Notes under the pieces: generated by a model
Database searches by the model: none
Seen by the model: only the letters and a program-made list of their open reading frames with translations
Told to the model about the DNA's origin: nothing
Translations under genes and position numbers: made by a program
Assembly: GCA_910589485.1 (NCBI GenBank)
Contig: CAJUSW010000014.1
Location: 1-64,000 of the forward strand
Origin: an uncultured Duncaniella sp.
GTDB lineage: Bacteria > Bacteroidota > Bacteroidia > Bacteroidales > Muribaculaceae
DNA: 64,000 nucleotides
Direction of reading: 5' to 3'
Part shown: one piece after another, positions 17,801-28,600 of the stretch
Layout of the letters: each line of letters starts with the position of its first letter
Position numbering within the stretch: position 1 is the stretch's first letter

Positions 17801-18727
17801 TTATTCTGACATATTCTTCACGTAGGGAAGCACGGGAAGCTCACCGAATCCGTAGAACGCCTTGGCATTGTCACCGAGGAAAGCATTCTTCTCATCGGCT
17901 GTGAGAAGCGGGGATTTGGTGATGAAATCGTAGGACATCCGGTAGGTGATGGCCGTGATGGTGCGTGGGTAGTCCGAGCCCCACATCAGTTTGTCCATTC
18001 CCACCTCATCGGCAGCCTCCTTGATAGCCTTGACGGCCGACGGGAACGGATAGAACTCGGAATTGAACAGCCAAGTGATGCCGCCCGACTCCACCATTAC
18101 GTTTTTGGCATGGGCGAGCTTTATCTGCTCCATCCATCCGTCTACGGTGACCATGCCGAAATGACCGATGGCCACTTTCAAGTCGGGACACTCCTGTATC
18201 ACCTCTTTCATCTCGCCCACCTGGGTATCGCCGTCGGCAAGAGTGATTGAGAGGATGGCGCCACGGCGCTCCATCTCTTTGAACAGAGCTATCATCTCGG
18301 GAGAGTTGAGCCACATGCGGCCCTCCCCCTCAAGTGGCAGTCTGTGACCGGGTATCGCAAGCCCCTTGAAACCGGCATCGAGCAGCCCGATACCCTCCTC
18401 AAGAAATCCGGGCTCACGGAATTCACACATACCGTTGACAAAGAACCGGTCGGGATATTTCCGTGCAACCTCGGCCAGATATTCGTTCTGCTGTCCGTCG
18501 ATAAATTCCTGCACAATCACTGCTCCGGCCACCTGTGCATAATCCATGTTGGAGAGGAACACCTCGGCGGTATTACGGCCATCGATCATGAAGGGAGGAA
18601 GCATCTGCCTCTCCTCGCCCATGAAATCGCACCGTCCGTTAGGCAACGGACGTATAGGCTTACCGTTTACCACGGTATCCTGCTTAAGCCACAGATGGGC
18701 GTGAGCGTCAATTATAAAATGATCCAT
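17801..18727 (-). CDS. Amidohydrolase-family lactonase (probable L-fuconolactonase)
   Basis: This 308-residue amidohydrolase_2-type TIM barrel has the N-terminal metal motif DAHAHLW, a His in AIGHFG and the catalytic Asp in WGSDYPR. The family includes sugar lactonases such as L-fuconolactone and L-rhamnonolactone hydrolases, and decarboxylases. Placed 15 bases after an aldo/keto reductase of the fucose/galactose dehydrogenase type and before an alcohol dehydrogenase, it most plausibly opens L-fuconolactone to L-fuconate in the cytoplasm. The specific activity is inferred from context. Confidence 0.78.
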   Translation of the reverse strand: MDHFIIDAHAHLWLKQDTVVNGKPIRPLPNGRCDFMGEERQMLPPFMIDGRNTAEVFLSNMDYAQVAGAVIVQEFIDGQQNEYLAEVARKYPDRFFVNGMCEFREPGFLEEGIGLLDAGFKGLAIPGHRLPLEGEGRMWLNSPEMIALFKEMERRGAILSITLADGDTQVGEMKEVIQECPDLKVAIGHFGMVTVDGWMEQIKLAHAKNVMVESGGITWLFNSEFYPFPSAVKAIKEAADEVGMDKLMWGSDYPRTITAITYRMSYDFITKSPLLTADEKNAFLGDNAKAFYGFGELPVLPYVKNMSE

Positions 18728-18742
18728 ACTCAGCCAGGCGAT

Positions 18743-19675
18743 TTATGAATTAGCCCAGCTCACGCGGAACTGGTCACCTATTATATCCCTCACCTCGGCA
18801 ACGAGCTGCATGTCGGCAGGCTCCTCGATGAGTTCAAGGTTGCGACGCACATTGTCGGGGTTGGCCGAGCTGAACAGAGTAGTGGCGATGCGGGGATTGC
18901 TGATGGAATAGCGTATGGCCAGATGCTCGATGGGGCAACCCTTGGCCTCGCAATGCTCAACAGCCTTGCGGCACACATCGACCAGAGGCTGGGGTGCGGG
19001 ATGCCATGCGGGAACGCCACGCTTGGTGAGCAGTCCCATGGAGAAGGGGGAGGCATTGATCACACCTATGCCTCTCGACTCGAACAGATCAAGGAAATCA
19101 AGGATCTTGTCGTCATTCAGAGTGTGGTGACAGAAATTCATCACACTCTCGATCATTCCCTCGGGGGTGTGCTCGACCACCCATTTTATATTCTCTAGCT
19201 GCAGGTCGGTGATGCCCACGTGCCCCACCACGCCCTTGTCGCGGAGCTCAACCAGCGCCGGAAGGGTCTCGTTGACCACCTGGTTGAGATCGGCAAATTC
19301 GATATCATGCACATTTATCAGATCGATATGATCGATGCCCAGGCGCTCCATGCTCTCGTAGACACTCTCGGTGGCACGCTTGCCCGAATAGTCCCAGGTG
19401 TTAACCCCGTCCTTTCCGTAACGGCCCACTTTGGTGGAGAGATAATACTTGTCACGAGGGATCTCGCGGAGAGCCTTGCCAAGAACGGTCTCGGCCTTGT
19501 AATGCCCGTAATAGGGCGATACGTCGATAAAGTTCATTCCGCCGTCGACGGCCGCATGAACAGCCTCGATGGCACGGGGCTCGTTGATATCGTGGAATAC
19601 TGCGCCGAGCGACGAGGCTCCAAAGCTCAGTGCCGACACCTTCATACCGGTCTTTCCTATTTCATGATACTCCAT
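18743..19675 (-). CDS. Aldo/keto reductase, probable L-fucose (L-galactose) 1-dehydrogenase
   Basis: This 310-residue AKR barrel has the catalytic Asp/Tyr near the N-terminus (FIDVSPYYGHYKAETVLGKAL), followed by a Lys in STKVGRYG and a His in IDLINVHDIEF. The overall pattern is close to L-galactose dehydrogenase and bacterial L-fucose dehydrogenase (D-threo-aldose 1-dehydrogenase), which oxidise C1 of the sugar to the lactone with NAD(P)+. It is the first gene of an operon with a lactonase and an alcohol dehydrogenase, and it has a well-formed promoter upstream. This argues for a non-phosphorylating fucose route beside FucI. Confidence 0.82.
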   Translation of the reverse strand: MEYHEIGKTGMKVSALSFGASSLGAVFHDINEPRAIEAVHAAVDGGMNFIDVSPYYGHYKAETVLGKALREIPRDKYYLSTKVGRYGKDGVNTWDYSGKRATESVYESMERLGIDHIDLINVHDIEFADLNQVVNETLPALVELRDKGVVGHVGITDLQLENIKWVVEHTPEGMIESVMNFCHHTLNDDKILDFLDLFESRGIGVINASPFSMGLLTKRGVPAWHPAPQPLVDVCRKAVEHCEAKGCPIEHLAIRYSISNPRIATTLFSSANPDNVRRNLELIEEPADMQLVAEVRDIIGDQFRVSWANS

Positions 19676-19716
19676 ATATCTTATGTATTTAAGGTTGGAT
19701 ATTGTCGTTTACATTG

Positions 19717-19746
19717 CAAAATTACTAAAATTACGACAACCGTCAA
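19717..19746 (-). promoter_or_regulatory. Promoter of the oxidative fucose operon
   Basis: On the minus strand TTG (19746-19744), then 19 bases, then TAATTTTG (19724-19717). The start codon is at 19675, leaving a leader of about 35 bases. The rest of the 298-base divergent spacer (19676-19973) holds an imperfect palindrome TTTAAC...GTTAAA at 19794-19813 and no gene. Confidence 0.65.
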
Positions 19747-19973
19747 GAAATATGTTTCAGTTTTGTGCTTCCACGCTTATGCTCACTCTTAAATTTAACA
19801 TTCGAGAGTTAAAACAGCATAAAGCATTATAAGTTGTCGGAAAAAGTAAAAACTATTTTCGGGTCTGATATGTTTATTTTTCGTAACATAATGATTCTGG
19901 AGCGGTAAAAAGATCCTCATCACTATGAACCCTGATAAACTGATTATACAAACCTTTTCAACAAATTACTTCC

Positions 19974-21413
19974 ATGCTCGATCCTAAAAACGACCCCTAT
20001 TTCCGCAAAGGCGATGCCAAGACCGATGTGTTCGGATCCGACGCCATGCTCCAACCCTCTCCCGTAGACCGTATTCCCCAGGGCCCCACTACCCCTGAGA
20101 TCGCTTATCAGATGGTCAAGGATGAAACATTCGCCCAGACCCAGCCACGACTCAACCTCGCCACATTCGTAACCACTTACATGGATGAGTACGCCACCCG
20201 TCTCATGAACGAGGCAGTCAATATCAATTACATCGATGAGACCGAATATCCCCGTGTAGCCGTGATGTGCCAGAAGTGTATCAACATCATGGCCAACCTA
20301 TGGAACACCCCCGAAACCAACAAATGGAAAGCGGGAGCGCTGGCAATCGGTTCGTCGGAAGCTTGTATGCTCGGCGGTATCGCCGCCCTCAAGCGTTGGC
20401 GCGAACGCCGCAAGAAAGCCGGTAAGCCCTACGACAAACCTAACATGGTAATCTCGACCGGCTACCAGGTAGTGTGGGAAAAATTCGCCACATTCTGGGA
20501 TATCGAGATGCGTTGCGTGCCTCTGTCGCTCGAACACCCCACCCTCGACATCGATACCGCCATCAAGATGTGTGATGAGAACACCATCTGCGTAGTTCCT
20601 ATCCAGGGCGTGACCTGGACCGGCCTAAATGATGACGTGGAGGCACTTGACGCCGCCCTCGACAAGTACAACGCCGAGACCGGTAACGAGGTGTGCATCC
20701 ACATCGACGCTGCGAGCGGCGGTTTCATCCTCCCGTTCCTCAATCCCGAGAAGAAATGGGACTTCCGACTCAAATGGGTGCTTTCAATCAGCACCTCGGG
20801 CCACAAATTCGGCCTTGTATATCCGGGCCTCGGATGGGTGGTATGGAAGGACAAGAAATATCTCCCCGAGGATATGTCGTTCACCGTCAACTATCTCGGT
20901 GCCGAAGTTACCCAGGTGGGTCTTAACTACTCCCGCCCGGCAGCCCAGATCCTCGGCCAGTACTACCAGTTCATTCGTCTCGGATTCGACGGATACAAGA
21001 ATGTACAGTACAATTCGCTCCAGGTAGCCAAATACCTGAAGGAGAAGGTGGCCGCTATGCCTGAATTCCAGCCGTATGCCCAGGAGGATCTCCCCAACCC
21101 GATCTTCGTATGGCTCATGAAGCCCGAATACCAGAAGACCGCCAAGTGGACCCTCTATGACCTCCAGGATAAACTCGCCCAGAAGGGATGGATGGTGCCG
21201 GCCTACACAATGCCCGCCAACATCGAGAATATCGTGGTGATGCGTACTCTCTGCAAGCAGGGTTTCAGCCGGGACATGGCCGATCAGCTTCTCGCCGACA
21301 TACAGTTTGCCGTGGACGAGCTCAACAAGCTCGAATACCCCACTCCGACCCGTATCGCCATGGAGAAGAATATGCCTCTGGTAGCGAAGACGTTCAACCA
21401 CACCGGCAAGTGA
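19974..21413 (+). CDS. gadB: Glutamate decarboxylase
   Basis: This 479-residue PLP enzyme of group II decarboxylases has the GadB pattern: TTYMDEYATRLM near the N-terminus, GSSEACMLGGIA for cofactor phosphate, IHIDAASGGF for the cofactor ring, and the PLP lysine in STSGHKFG. It converts glutamate to GABA with consumption of a cytoplasmic proton. Together with glutaminase and the antiporter downstream it makes the glutamine/glutamate-dependent acid resistance system used by enteric bacteria and gut Bacteroidales. A 136-base gap with a terminator follows the gene. Confidence 0.95.
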   Translation: MLDPKNDPYFRKGDAKTDVFGSDAMLQPSPVDRIPQGPTTPEIAYQMVKDETFAQTQPRLNLATFVTTYMDEYATRLMNEAVNINYIDETEYPRVAVMCQKCINIMANLWNTPETNKWKAGALAIGSSEACMLGGIAALKRWRERRKKAGKPYDKPNMVISTGYQVVWEKFATFWDIEMRCVPLSLEHPTLDIDTAIKMCDENTICVVPIQGVTWTGLNDDVEALDAALDKYNAETGNEVCIHIDAASGGFILPFLNPEKKWDFRLKWVLSISTSGHKFGLVYPGLGWVVWKDKKYLPEDMSFTVNYLGAEVTQVGLNYSRPAAQILGQYYQFIRLGFDGYKNVQYNSLQVAKYLKEKVAAMPEFQPYAQEDLPNPIFVWLMKPEYQKTAKWTLYDLQDKLAQKGWMVPAYTMPANIENIVVMRTLCKQGFSRDMADQLLADIQFAVDELNKLEYPTPTRIAMEKNMPLVAKTFNHTGK

Positions 21414-21473
21414 CTCCGGAGGGAATCGCAACTCTAAACAACCACGTATTCCCAACTCTACACTACTGATATA

Positions 21474-21526
21474 ATCCGGCCGATGACCGCTCACCATTGA
21501 TGACGAGTGTCGGCCGGATATTTTTC
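21474..21526 (+). terminator. Intrinsic terminator after gadB
   Basis: A perfect 10-base GC-rich stem (21474-21483 with 21510-21519) is followed by ATTTTTC. It lies 60 bases after the gadB stop, so glutaminase and gadC are either read-through or transcribed separately. Confidence 0.7.
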
Positions 21527-21549
21527 ATCCATCTGACCCACCGATTTCC

Positions 21550-22512
21550 ATGGATATAACTTTATCAAAACAGCAGATTCAGGATGCGGCGCACACGGCT
21601 TACGACTTTGCCGCCAAGGTTACTGGCGGAGCCAACGCCAACTATATTCCCTATCTCGCCAATATCGCCCCATCGCTGTTTGGCCTCAGCGTGATGTTGC
21701 CCGACGGCACAGCCTTCAATATCGGCGATACCGGCTATCGGTTTGGAATAGAGTCGGTGTCCAAGGTCCCCACCGCCATCCTGGCCATGCGGCAGCACAC
21801 TCCCGCGGGAGTGCTCGAGAAGATTGGGGCCGACGCCACCGGACTGCCATTCAACTCCATATTCGCCATACTTCTGGAGAACGACCATCCATCAACACCG
21901 CTCGTGAACGCCGGAGCAATCTCGGCATGCTCAATGATTGACCCCAAGGGGGATTCCGATGCCAAGTGGAAAGCCATCACCGACAATATCACTGACCTGT
22001 GCGGTTCGGCTCCTCAGCTCATCGACGAACTGTATCACAGCGAGAGTGCCACCAACTTCAACAACCGTGCCATCACTTGGCTGTTGAAGAATTATGACCG
22101 CATTTACGATGACCCAGACATGAGCCTCGACCTATACACGCGCCAATGCTCGCTCGGTGTCACCTCAAGCCAACTCGCGGCCATGGCTGCCACGATAGCC
22201 TCGGGTGGTGTATGCCCTGTAAACGGCAAGCGGGTGTTTGATCCGGCGATAGCACCCAAGATCACCACCCTCATCGCCACCGTAGGGTTCTATCAGCACA
22301 CAGGCGACTGGCTCTATACCTCGGGCATACCTGCCAAGAGCGGTGTGGGCGGAGGTGTGCTCGGCGTGCTTCCCGGCGTGTTGGGCATAGCGGCTTTCGC
22401 ACCTCCGCTCGACGACGCCGGCAATTCGGTCAAGGCGCAGGCAGCGATCAAGAAATTCATGCAGACCCTCGGGCTTGGCATCATGAACGGCGACCGCGTG
22501 ACTATAGCATAG
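21550..22512 (+). CDS. glsA: Glutaminase A
   Basis: This 320-residue serine-dependent glutaminase has the beta-lactamase-like fold. The catalytic SxxK is in ESVSKV and further family segments are LVNAGAISACSM, NFNNRAITWLL and GIPAKSGVGGGVLGVLPG. It hydrolyses glutamine to glutamate and ammonia. The ammonia takes up a proton, and the glutamate feeds GadB. Position between gadB and gadC makes the acid-resistance role very likely. Confidence 0.92.
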   Translation: MDITLSKQQIQDAAHTAYDFAAKVTGGANANYIPYLANIAPSLFGLSVMLPDGTAFNIGDTGYRFGIESVSKVPTAILAMRQHTPAGVLEKIGADATGLPFNSIFAILLENDHPSTPLVNAGAISACSMIDPKGDSDAKWKAITDNITDLCGSAPQLIDELYHSESATNFNNRAITWLLKNYDRIYDDPDMSLDLYTRQCSLGVTSSQLAAMAATIASGGVCPVNGKRVFDPAIAPKITTLIATVGFYQHTGDWLYTSGIPAKSGVGGGVLGVLPGVLGIAAFAPPLDDAGNSVKAQAAIKKFMQTLGLGIMNGDRVTIA

Positions 22513-22545
22513 ACTTCTACAATTATTCACTCAACTATTATCGAT

Positions 22546-24120
22546 ATGGCTACACAATCTCCTCCCACCACCGCCTCCAAGGTGAAATCGGCGGCCAAAC
22601 TGGGCGTGGGCACACTGATGATCATGAACATCGTGGCCGTAGTATCGCTCCGTGGCCTGCCGGCCGAAGCCGAGTATGGCGTAAGCTCGGCATTCTATTA
22701 TCTCTTCGCCGCACTGGTATTCCTCATCCCGGTGTCGCTCGTAGCCGCCGAGTTGGCGGCCATGTTCCCCTATCAGCAGGGAGGTATGTTCCGCTGGATA
22801 GGCGAGGCATTCGGAAGCAAACTCGGATTTCTCGGCATATGGCTCCAGTGGGTTGAAAGCACCATATGGTTCCCCACGGTGCTCACATTCGGCGCTGTGT
22901 CGCTGGCCTTCATAGGCATGGACCATGTGGCCGACTCTCACCTCGCGGCAAATAAATACTATACCATCGTGGTGGTACTCGCCATCTACTGGCTCGCCAC
23001 ATTCATCTCGATGAAAGGTCTCGGATGGGTGGGCAAGGTCTCCAAGATAGGTGGTATGATAGGCACCATCATTCCGGCCGGATTGCTCGTGGTGTGTGGA
23101 GTGGTGTACCTGGCCACAGGCGGACAGTCGCAGATGGATTTCCACGGCGATTTCCTCCCCGACCTCACTAATTTCGACAACGTGGTGCTCGCAGCCTCAA
23201 TATTTCTCTTTTACGCCGGCATGGAGATGTCGGGCGTGCATGTGCGCGACATCCAGAATCCGGCAGTCAACTATCCTAAGGCAGTGTTTGGAGGCGCACT
23301 GGTGACGGTGCTCATTTTTGTGCTCGGCACATTCGCCCTCGGAGTCATAATCCCGGCCAAGGATATCAACCTCGTGCAGAGTCTTCTGGTAGGGTTCGAC
23401 AATTATTTCAAGGCGTTCCACATGAACTGGTTCACGCCTGTAATAGCTATAGCGCTCGCCTTCGGAGTACTTGCCGGAGTACTCACATGGGTCGCCGGAC
23501 CATCCAAAGGTGTATTTGCCGTGGGACAGGCCGGCTACCTTCCCCCGTTCTTCCAGAAAGCCAACAAGAACGGCGTGCAGCGCAACATCCTGCTCATCCA
23601 GGGTGGAGCCGTGACATTGCTCTCGCTCCTCTTTGTGGTGATGCCATCGGTCCAGAGCTTCTATCAGATACTCTCTCAACTCACCGTATTGCTCTACCTC
23701 ATCGCCTATCTGCTCATGTTCTCGGCCGCCATCTATCTGCGTTATTCCATGAAGAAAGCCGCGCGACCGTTCCGCATAGGGCGCAATGGAAACTGGCTCA
23801 TGTGGGTGGTGGCAGGTGTAGGATTCCTCGGATCGCTGTTGGCATTTGTGCTCAGCTTCTTCCCACCCGACCAGATTTCGATGGGATCGACCACGGTATG
23901 GTACAGCGTACTGTTTGGCGGAGTGGCTCTCTTCACCATCCTGCCTTTCATAATCCTCGCTTGCCGTAAACCGTCGTGGGTAAACCCCAAGAGCGACTTC
24001 GTACCGTTCCATTGGGAAAAGGATCCCAAAGCCCAGGCACTCCTTGAAGTAGCCCGCAAGGCTTTCGAGGCAAAACAGTCCGGCAATACCCCTCCCGCCC
24101 CGACTCCCCCCGATAAATGA
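22546..24120 (+). CDS. gadC: Glutamate:GABA antiporter
   Basis: This 524-residue APC-superfamily transporter has 12 membrane helices and a polar C-terminal tail of about 50 residues (after VPFHWEKDP), as in E. coli GadC, where the tail plugs the channel at neutral pH. It exchanges external glutamate (or glutamine) for internal GABA, completing the acid-resistance cycle. The gene follows glutaminase by 33 bases. Its C-terminal plug is Pro/Thr-rich and differs in sequence from the enterobacterial one. Confidence 0.92.
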   Translation: MATQSPPTTASKVKSAAKLGVGTLMIMNIVAVVSLRGLPAEAEYGVSSAFYYLFAALVFLIPVSLVAAELAAMFPYQQGGMFRWIGEAFGSKLGFLGIWLQWVESTIWFPTVLTFGAVSLAFIGMDHVADSHLAANKYYTIVVVLAIYWLATFISMKGLGWVGKVSKIGGMIGTIIPAGLLVVCGVVYLATGGQSQMDFHGDFLPDLTNFDNVVLAASIFLFYAGMEMSGVHVRDIQNPAVNYPKAVFGGALVTVLIFVLGTFALGVIIPAKDINLVQSLLVGFDNYFKAFHMNWFTPVIAIALAFGVLAGVLTWVAGPSKGVFAVGQAGYLPPFFQKANKNGVQRNILLIQGGAVTLLSLLFVVMPSVQSFYQILSQLTVLLYLIAYLLMFSAAIYLRYSMKKAARPFRIGRNGNWLMWVVAGVGFLGSLLAFVLSFFPPDQISMGSTTVWYSVLFGGVALFTILPFIILACRKPSWVNPKSDFVPFHWEKDPKAQALLEVARKAFEAKQSGNTPPAPTPPDK

Positions 24121-24164
24121 TATATGTCTCTGCTTGTAAATAATCAGATGCATGATACATTATC

Positions 24165-24207
24165 AACCGCGCTCCATAGATTTATAATAACCTAATGGAG
24201 CGCGGTT
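24165..24207. terminator. Terminator between convergent gadC and susD-like genes
   Basis: A perfect 13-base stem (24165-24177 with 24195-24207) with a 17-base AT-rich loop is followed by T-rich sequence on the plus strand. It serves gadC and possibly the opposing operon. Confidence 0.7.
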
Positions 24208-24255
24208 TATTGAGGATCTATTAATCCTTCTTTTGTACTATTGCAATCGGATATG

Positions 24256-25650
24256 TCAGAAGTTTTGAGTCAACGTTGGATTAATGCGTGTTGCCGAAGC
24301 CGGGAATGGAAAAATCCATAACGGAGAGTCGGGCGAGATGGAGAACGAGCCATGGTCTCTCAGATTTCGTGTAATGACACGAGCATATGCCGGCTCCGAG
24401 TTCCACCGCTTGCAGTCAAAGAATGTTTGGTAGGAACCGATCATTTCCACCGCTTTTGCATTACGGACCAACTCCATCGCTTCAGCTTCAGTCGATACAG
24501 AGCCAGCAAACGGTTTATAATTTTCAATACGCTTTTCCCTTACCTTATCAATCTCAGCAAGTCCATTGTCAATTTCCCCTGTACGAATCAGCGCTTCACC
24601 TAACAGATAGTAGATTTGCTCGGTGCGAATACCATATACATTTTGTCGGACTGCTGAGTTATAATAAATGAATGATCCCGGCATACCGCCCATAATGGCA
24701 GCCATAGGTTCATTCCAGCCATTAGCCTCATACTTCAACAAGAAGTCATCGGGATCAATCAAATCTTTTGTTTCGTATGATAGCACTGTGAATCCGGGTG
24801 ATATGTAGTTACCACCACTCATATACACATAATTATTTTTTGAATCATGTTGCAAAGCCCACGATAGGGTTTCCTTCACTACCGATCGGTCATCAATCGT
24901 ACCTCGAATCGCAAGCGCTGTTTTAGCATATGGGATGGCTTCGGCATAGCGTTTCATCTGGAAAAGAACTGTGGCTCTGACTGCATTAGCGAAACCTCGG
25001 TCAGCACGCACACAATCGTCATTACAATCGGGAAGCACGTCAATGTACTCATCTCCACAATCAAGCAAGATGTTGTCATAAACTTCAGCAACAGTTCTTT
25101 TGCTTTTTATCTCGCCAAGATTAATATCGCTGACATAAGGAATCCCACCAAGATTTGCTGCGGTAGCATCATCATATTGAGCCGCATGTATATTCACCAT
25201 TAGAAAGTGTAGGTAAGCGCGCATAATATGAGCTTCGGCAATAACCTGATTCTTTTTATCAACACTCCCAGTGGTTTCATAAGCCTTGGCTATAATGGTG
25301 TTCATATTATTTATCGATTTATACACCGCATTATAACGCGAATCATTGAGATATATTGATGGTCTATTGATTGTTTCATCATATGTGAGAGCTGCATAAG
25401 CATAGGTGCTCTTATTCGATAGAATATTTTCGATGGAACCGGCAACAGCCACGTTAGTGTTGGCTATGACCCCAAGATCAGAACCAGCCCACGTTCCAAA
25501 CTTATATTCCTGATTGAGTAAGAGCTCGAGTTCTTCGATACGGTCAAGGGTTATTTCGCCTTTTGGCACAATATCAAGACGGCTTTCACAGGCGACCAAC
25601 ACTATAGCTGTCAATATCGTAAGAATTACATTATTTATAATCTTCATCAC
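24256..25650 (-). CDS. SusD/RagB-family outer membrane lipoprotein
   Basis: This 464-residue protein has a lipoprotein signal (lipobox LVAC, Cys at about 21) and the SusD/RagB pattern: RLDIVPKGEITLDRIEELELLLNQEY at the mature N-terminus, a helical TPR core around 100-250, and the C-terminal region with AKAVEMIGSYQTFFDCKRWN. It forms the lid of a SusC transporter on the cell surface. The gene follows susC by 9 bases. It is markedly AT-richer than the flanking gad and phosphate genes. The nutrient is unknown, as no glycoside hydrolase or peptidase is attached. Confidence 0.92.
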   Translation of the reverse strand: MMKIINNVILTILTAIVLVACESRLDIVPKGEITLDRIEELELLLNQEYKFGTWAGSDLGVIANTNVAVAGSIENILSNKSTYAYAALTYDETINRPSIYLNDSRYNAVYKSINNMNTIIAKAYETTGSVDKKNQVIAEAHIMRAYLHFLMVNIHAAQYDDATAANLGGIPYVSDINLGEIKSKRTVAEVYDNILLDCGDEYIDVLPDCNDDCVRADRGFANAVRATVLFQMKRYAEAIPYAKTALAIRGTIDDRSVVKETLSWALQHDSKNNYVYMSGGNYISPGFTVLSYETKDLIDPDDFLLKYEANGWNEPMAAIMGGMPGSFIYYNSAVRQNVYGIRTEQIYYLLGEALIRTGEIDNGLAEIDKVREKRIENYKPFAGSVSTEAEAMELVRNAKAVEMIGSYQTFFDCKRWNSEPAYARVITRNLRDHGSFSISPDSPLWIFPFPASATRINPTLTQNF

Positions 25651-25659
25651 TAATAAAGT

Positions 25660-28600
25660 TTAGAAATTAAGGTAGAGGCTTAATGTATAACTGCGTGGCG
25701 TCCGATTCATGAGAAATCCTCTAATGTGATCCACCGCTTCAGGATCGATGCCTCGATTATTACGCGCCCATGTGGCGACATTATTTATCTGTGCCCGTAC
25801 ACGCATCTCGTTCAATCCACATTTACGCATCCATTGTCCAGCAAATTCGTATGTGAGGACGATATTTCTCAACTTCAGATAATCGGCATGCTCTACAGTA
25901 GCATCCATATAGTCAGGCGTACCAATCAGTTTTTTACCACCCGCTGCTCCATTGGGCACAAGGCCTGTTTTATCTGTCGCACGCCAATAGTCAAGATAGC
26001 TCGAGGGAATAGCCTTAAGGCCTGCCATGTCATAATAATATCCGGTCTCACTACCGGCCGAGCAATAATCCTCGCTACCAATACGCATAACATGGCCTCC
26101 ATAATAGTTAAACATACCTGACAATGTGAAACCTCCATACTTAATCGCCGGGGTTAATGACATTACCATTTTGGGGTCAAGTGCACCAGAATAAACAATA
26201 TCCTCTTTTGTAAAATCAGGAGTCAGGACCGAGGTATCATGTATGATGCCTTTATGATCTATCCATGATAGAGCAGGATTTCCCGATTCTGTCATAACTA
26301 CACCAGCATAACGATACGAAAACAGGGAGTGTACAGGATATCCTTCATGGAGAGCAGTAGGTGAGAGCAATTCATATCCATTGGTGTATTCATGGGTGAT
26401 TTTAGTCACCTTATTTTTGTTGTATGCCATATTAAAATTGACTGCGAGCCCAAATGTGTTCCTTTCAGTCTGACGTATGATTTGACCATTGAGTTGCAGT
26501 TCGACACCCTTGTTGAGCGCGCAACCATTATTGAGAGTGTATAAGGTCCACCCAGTGGTAGGATCAAGATCTGTGACTGTCAATAAATCAGATCCTTTTT
26601 TATGATAATAATCAAGTGAACCGCTCAATCGGTATCCCAACATAGAGAAGTCTACACCAATATTGTATGTATTGGTCTTTTCCCATCTCAACTGATCATT
26701 GGGAGGAAAGTTGAGGGCAGCCATCAAGTTACCGGTAAGATAATTATTCGCCATGGATGCGGTCAGATAAGAACTGACGGATTGATCAATATTTCCAGTA
26801 GTTCCATACGAGAAACGTGGTTTAAGCGCATCAATCAAAGACACATCTTTCATAAACGATTCATTATGAATATTCCATGACAAACCTATTGACCACAAAG
26901 GACGGCCACGATATTTAGGATCCGCACCAAATAAATCAGTTTTGTCAACACGCCATGAACCCGACACCGCATATCTATTATCATAGACATAATTACCTGT
27001 AAAATAAATCGAATAGAACCGATGAAGAATGTCGTTGGTATAGAAATCATAACTTGACGGGGCACCATACATACCATAATCATATGTATAACCGGGATTA
27101 AGAATCGATCCCATTCCCGTCATCATGCCGATGTCATACCAGTTCACCATTGCGTTCTGATTGGTTTGAGTACGGTCGTCATAACCTATAAATACATTTC
27201 CGCTTTCTGTGGTGTGATTGTCACGGTATTCCATACCGGCCAACACCTCAACATAGTGCTTATCAATAAACGTATTTTCGTAGCGTGATTGGATCCGGAA
27301 CGTATAGTATTTCCCTTCGCTGAAAGTCTGGTCAAGCTGACCGCCATCCGGTAGGTTATTCTTTACTGTGATATTGGGATAATTAGAGTAATCTTCGCCT
27401 ACGTATAGATTATATCTATGCCGCATGGCATATGTTTCAGCTTCAGCGTAGGCATTACACTTGTAATCGATATCCTCATATTGAAAATGTGCTGATGCAC
27501 TCCATCCTGGCAGAATTTTGAAGTTTGCAGTGAAGAAAGCACGAATATTAGTCCTACGAGCACGAGCAAATCCGAGATCCCGTTCATTTAGCAAGTTGAA
27601 TTCCTCACTTTTCAATACAGAACTATATTCGCTTAATCGAGGATTATCAAGAGGAACCATGTTTTCCATTGCTGCCAGCGTCCCGTCAGCATTGTACATT
27701 GACGTATATGCCGGGAAAGATGTCGGGGAGGCATATTGTGACACGTATGAGCTATGTGTTTTGGACCGTTCATTGAGCAAATTCACACCCAAATTTACAT
27801 CCATAAACTTAATGGGATGCCATAAACCGTTGTATTTAAATGAATAACAATCACTATGCTCACCATATACGCCATTATTATCACGTTTGTAATTAAGCAC
27901 AATGCTTGACGATAACTTGCGACCTTGCTGACGCACAGCAACGTTATATTGTTGCTGGACTTGATTCTTAAGCCAAACTTTTTTATATTCGTCAACATAA
28001 TTGTTGCGACTCATACGCTCCAACTGAGCGTTGAGATCGGCATCTGACAACTTTCCTAATGAATTATGTATTAAAAGCCGGCTCACAGGGCTAATGTGGT
28101 TAAAACGACTGTTGTTATAGTAGTCCATCAACTGGTTTTTATCCATTGGATCAGTCTCGGACATTACATAATCAAAGTTGTATTTTTCAAGTTCAATCAA
28201 TTCAGCAGCCGATGCCCATCCATAATGAGAATAGTCAGGTTTCTCGCTTACTGAAATATCAGCATTAAAATCAACACTCACGCGATCGAGCATCGGTTTT
28301 TTACTCGTTATGACTATTACGCCATTGGAAGCACGTGCGCCATATATTGCAGCAGCCGCGGCATCTTTCAACACTGTGATATTTTCAATATCATATGGAT
28401 TAACACTCTCGATAGAACCTTCAATGGGTAATCCGTCTACAACAATCAGTGGGCGGGTTGAAGCCTGAAGAGTGCCAATTCCGCGGATAACAAGAGCATC
28501 ATCACCCGAACCTGTAGTACCACTGGTATTTTTTACGAGACCTGGGACCAGACCTTCGAGATTATCAACAATCGAGCCGGTATAACGTTGCTCCATTTCC

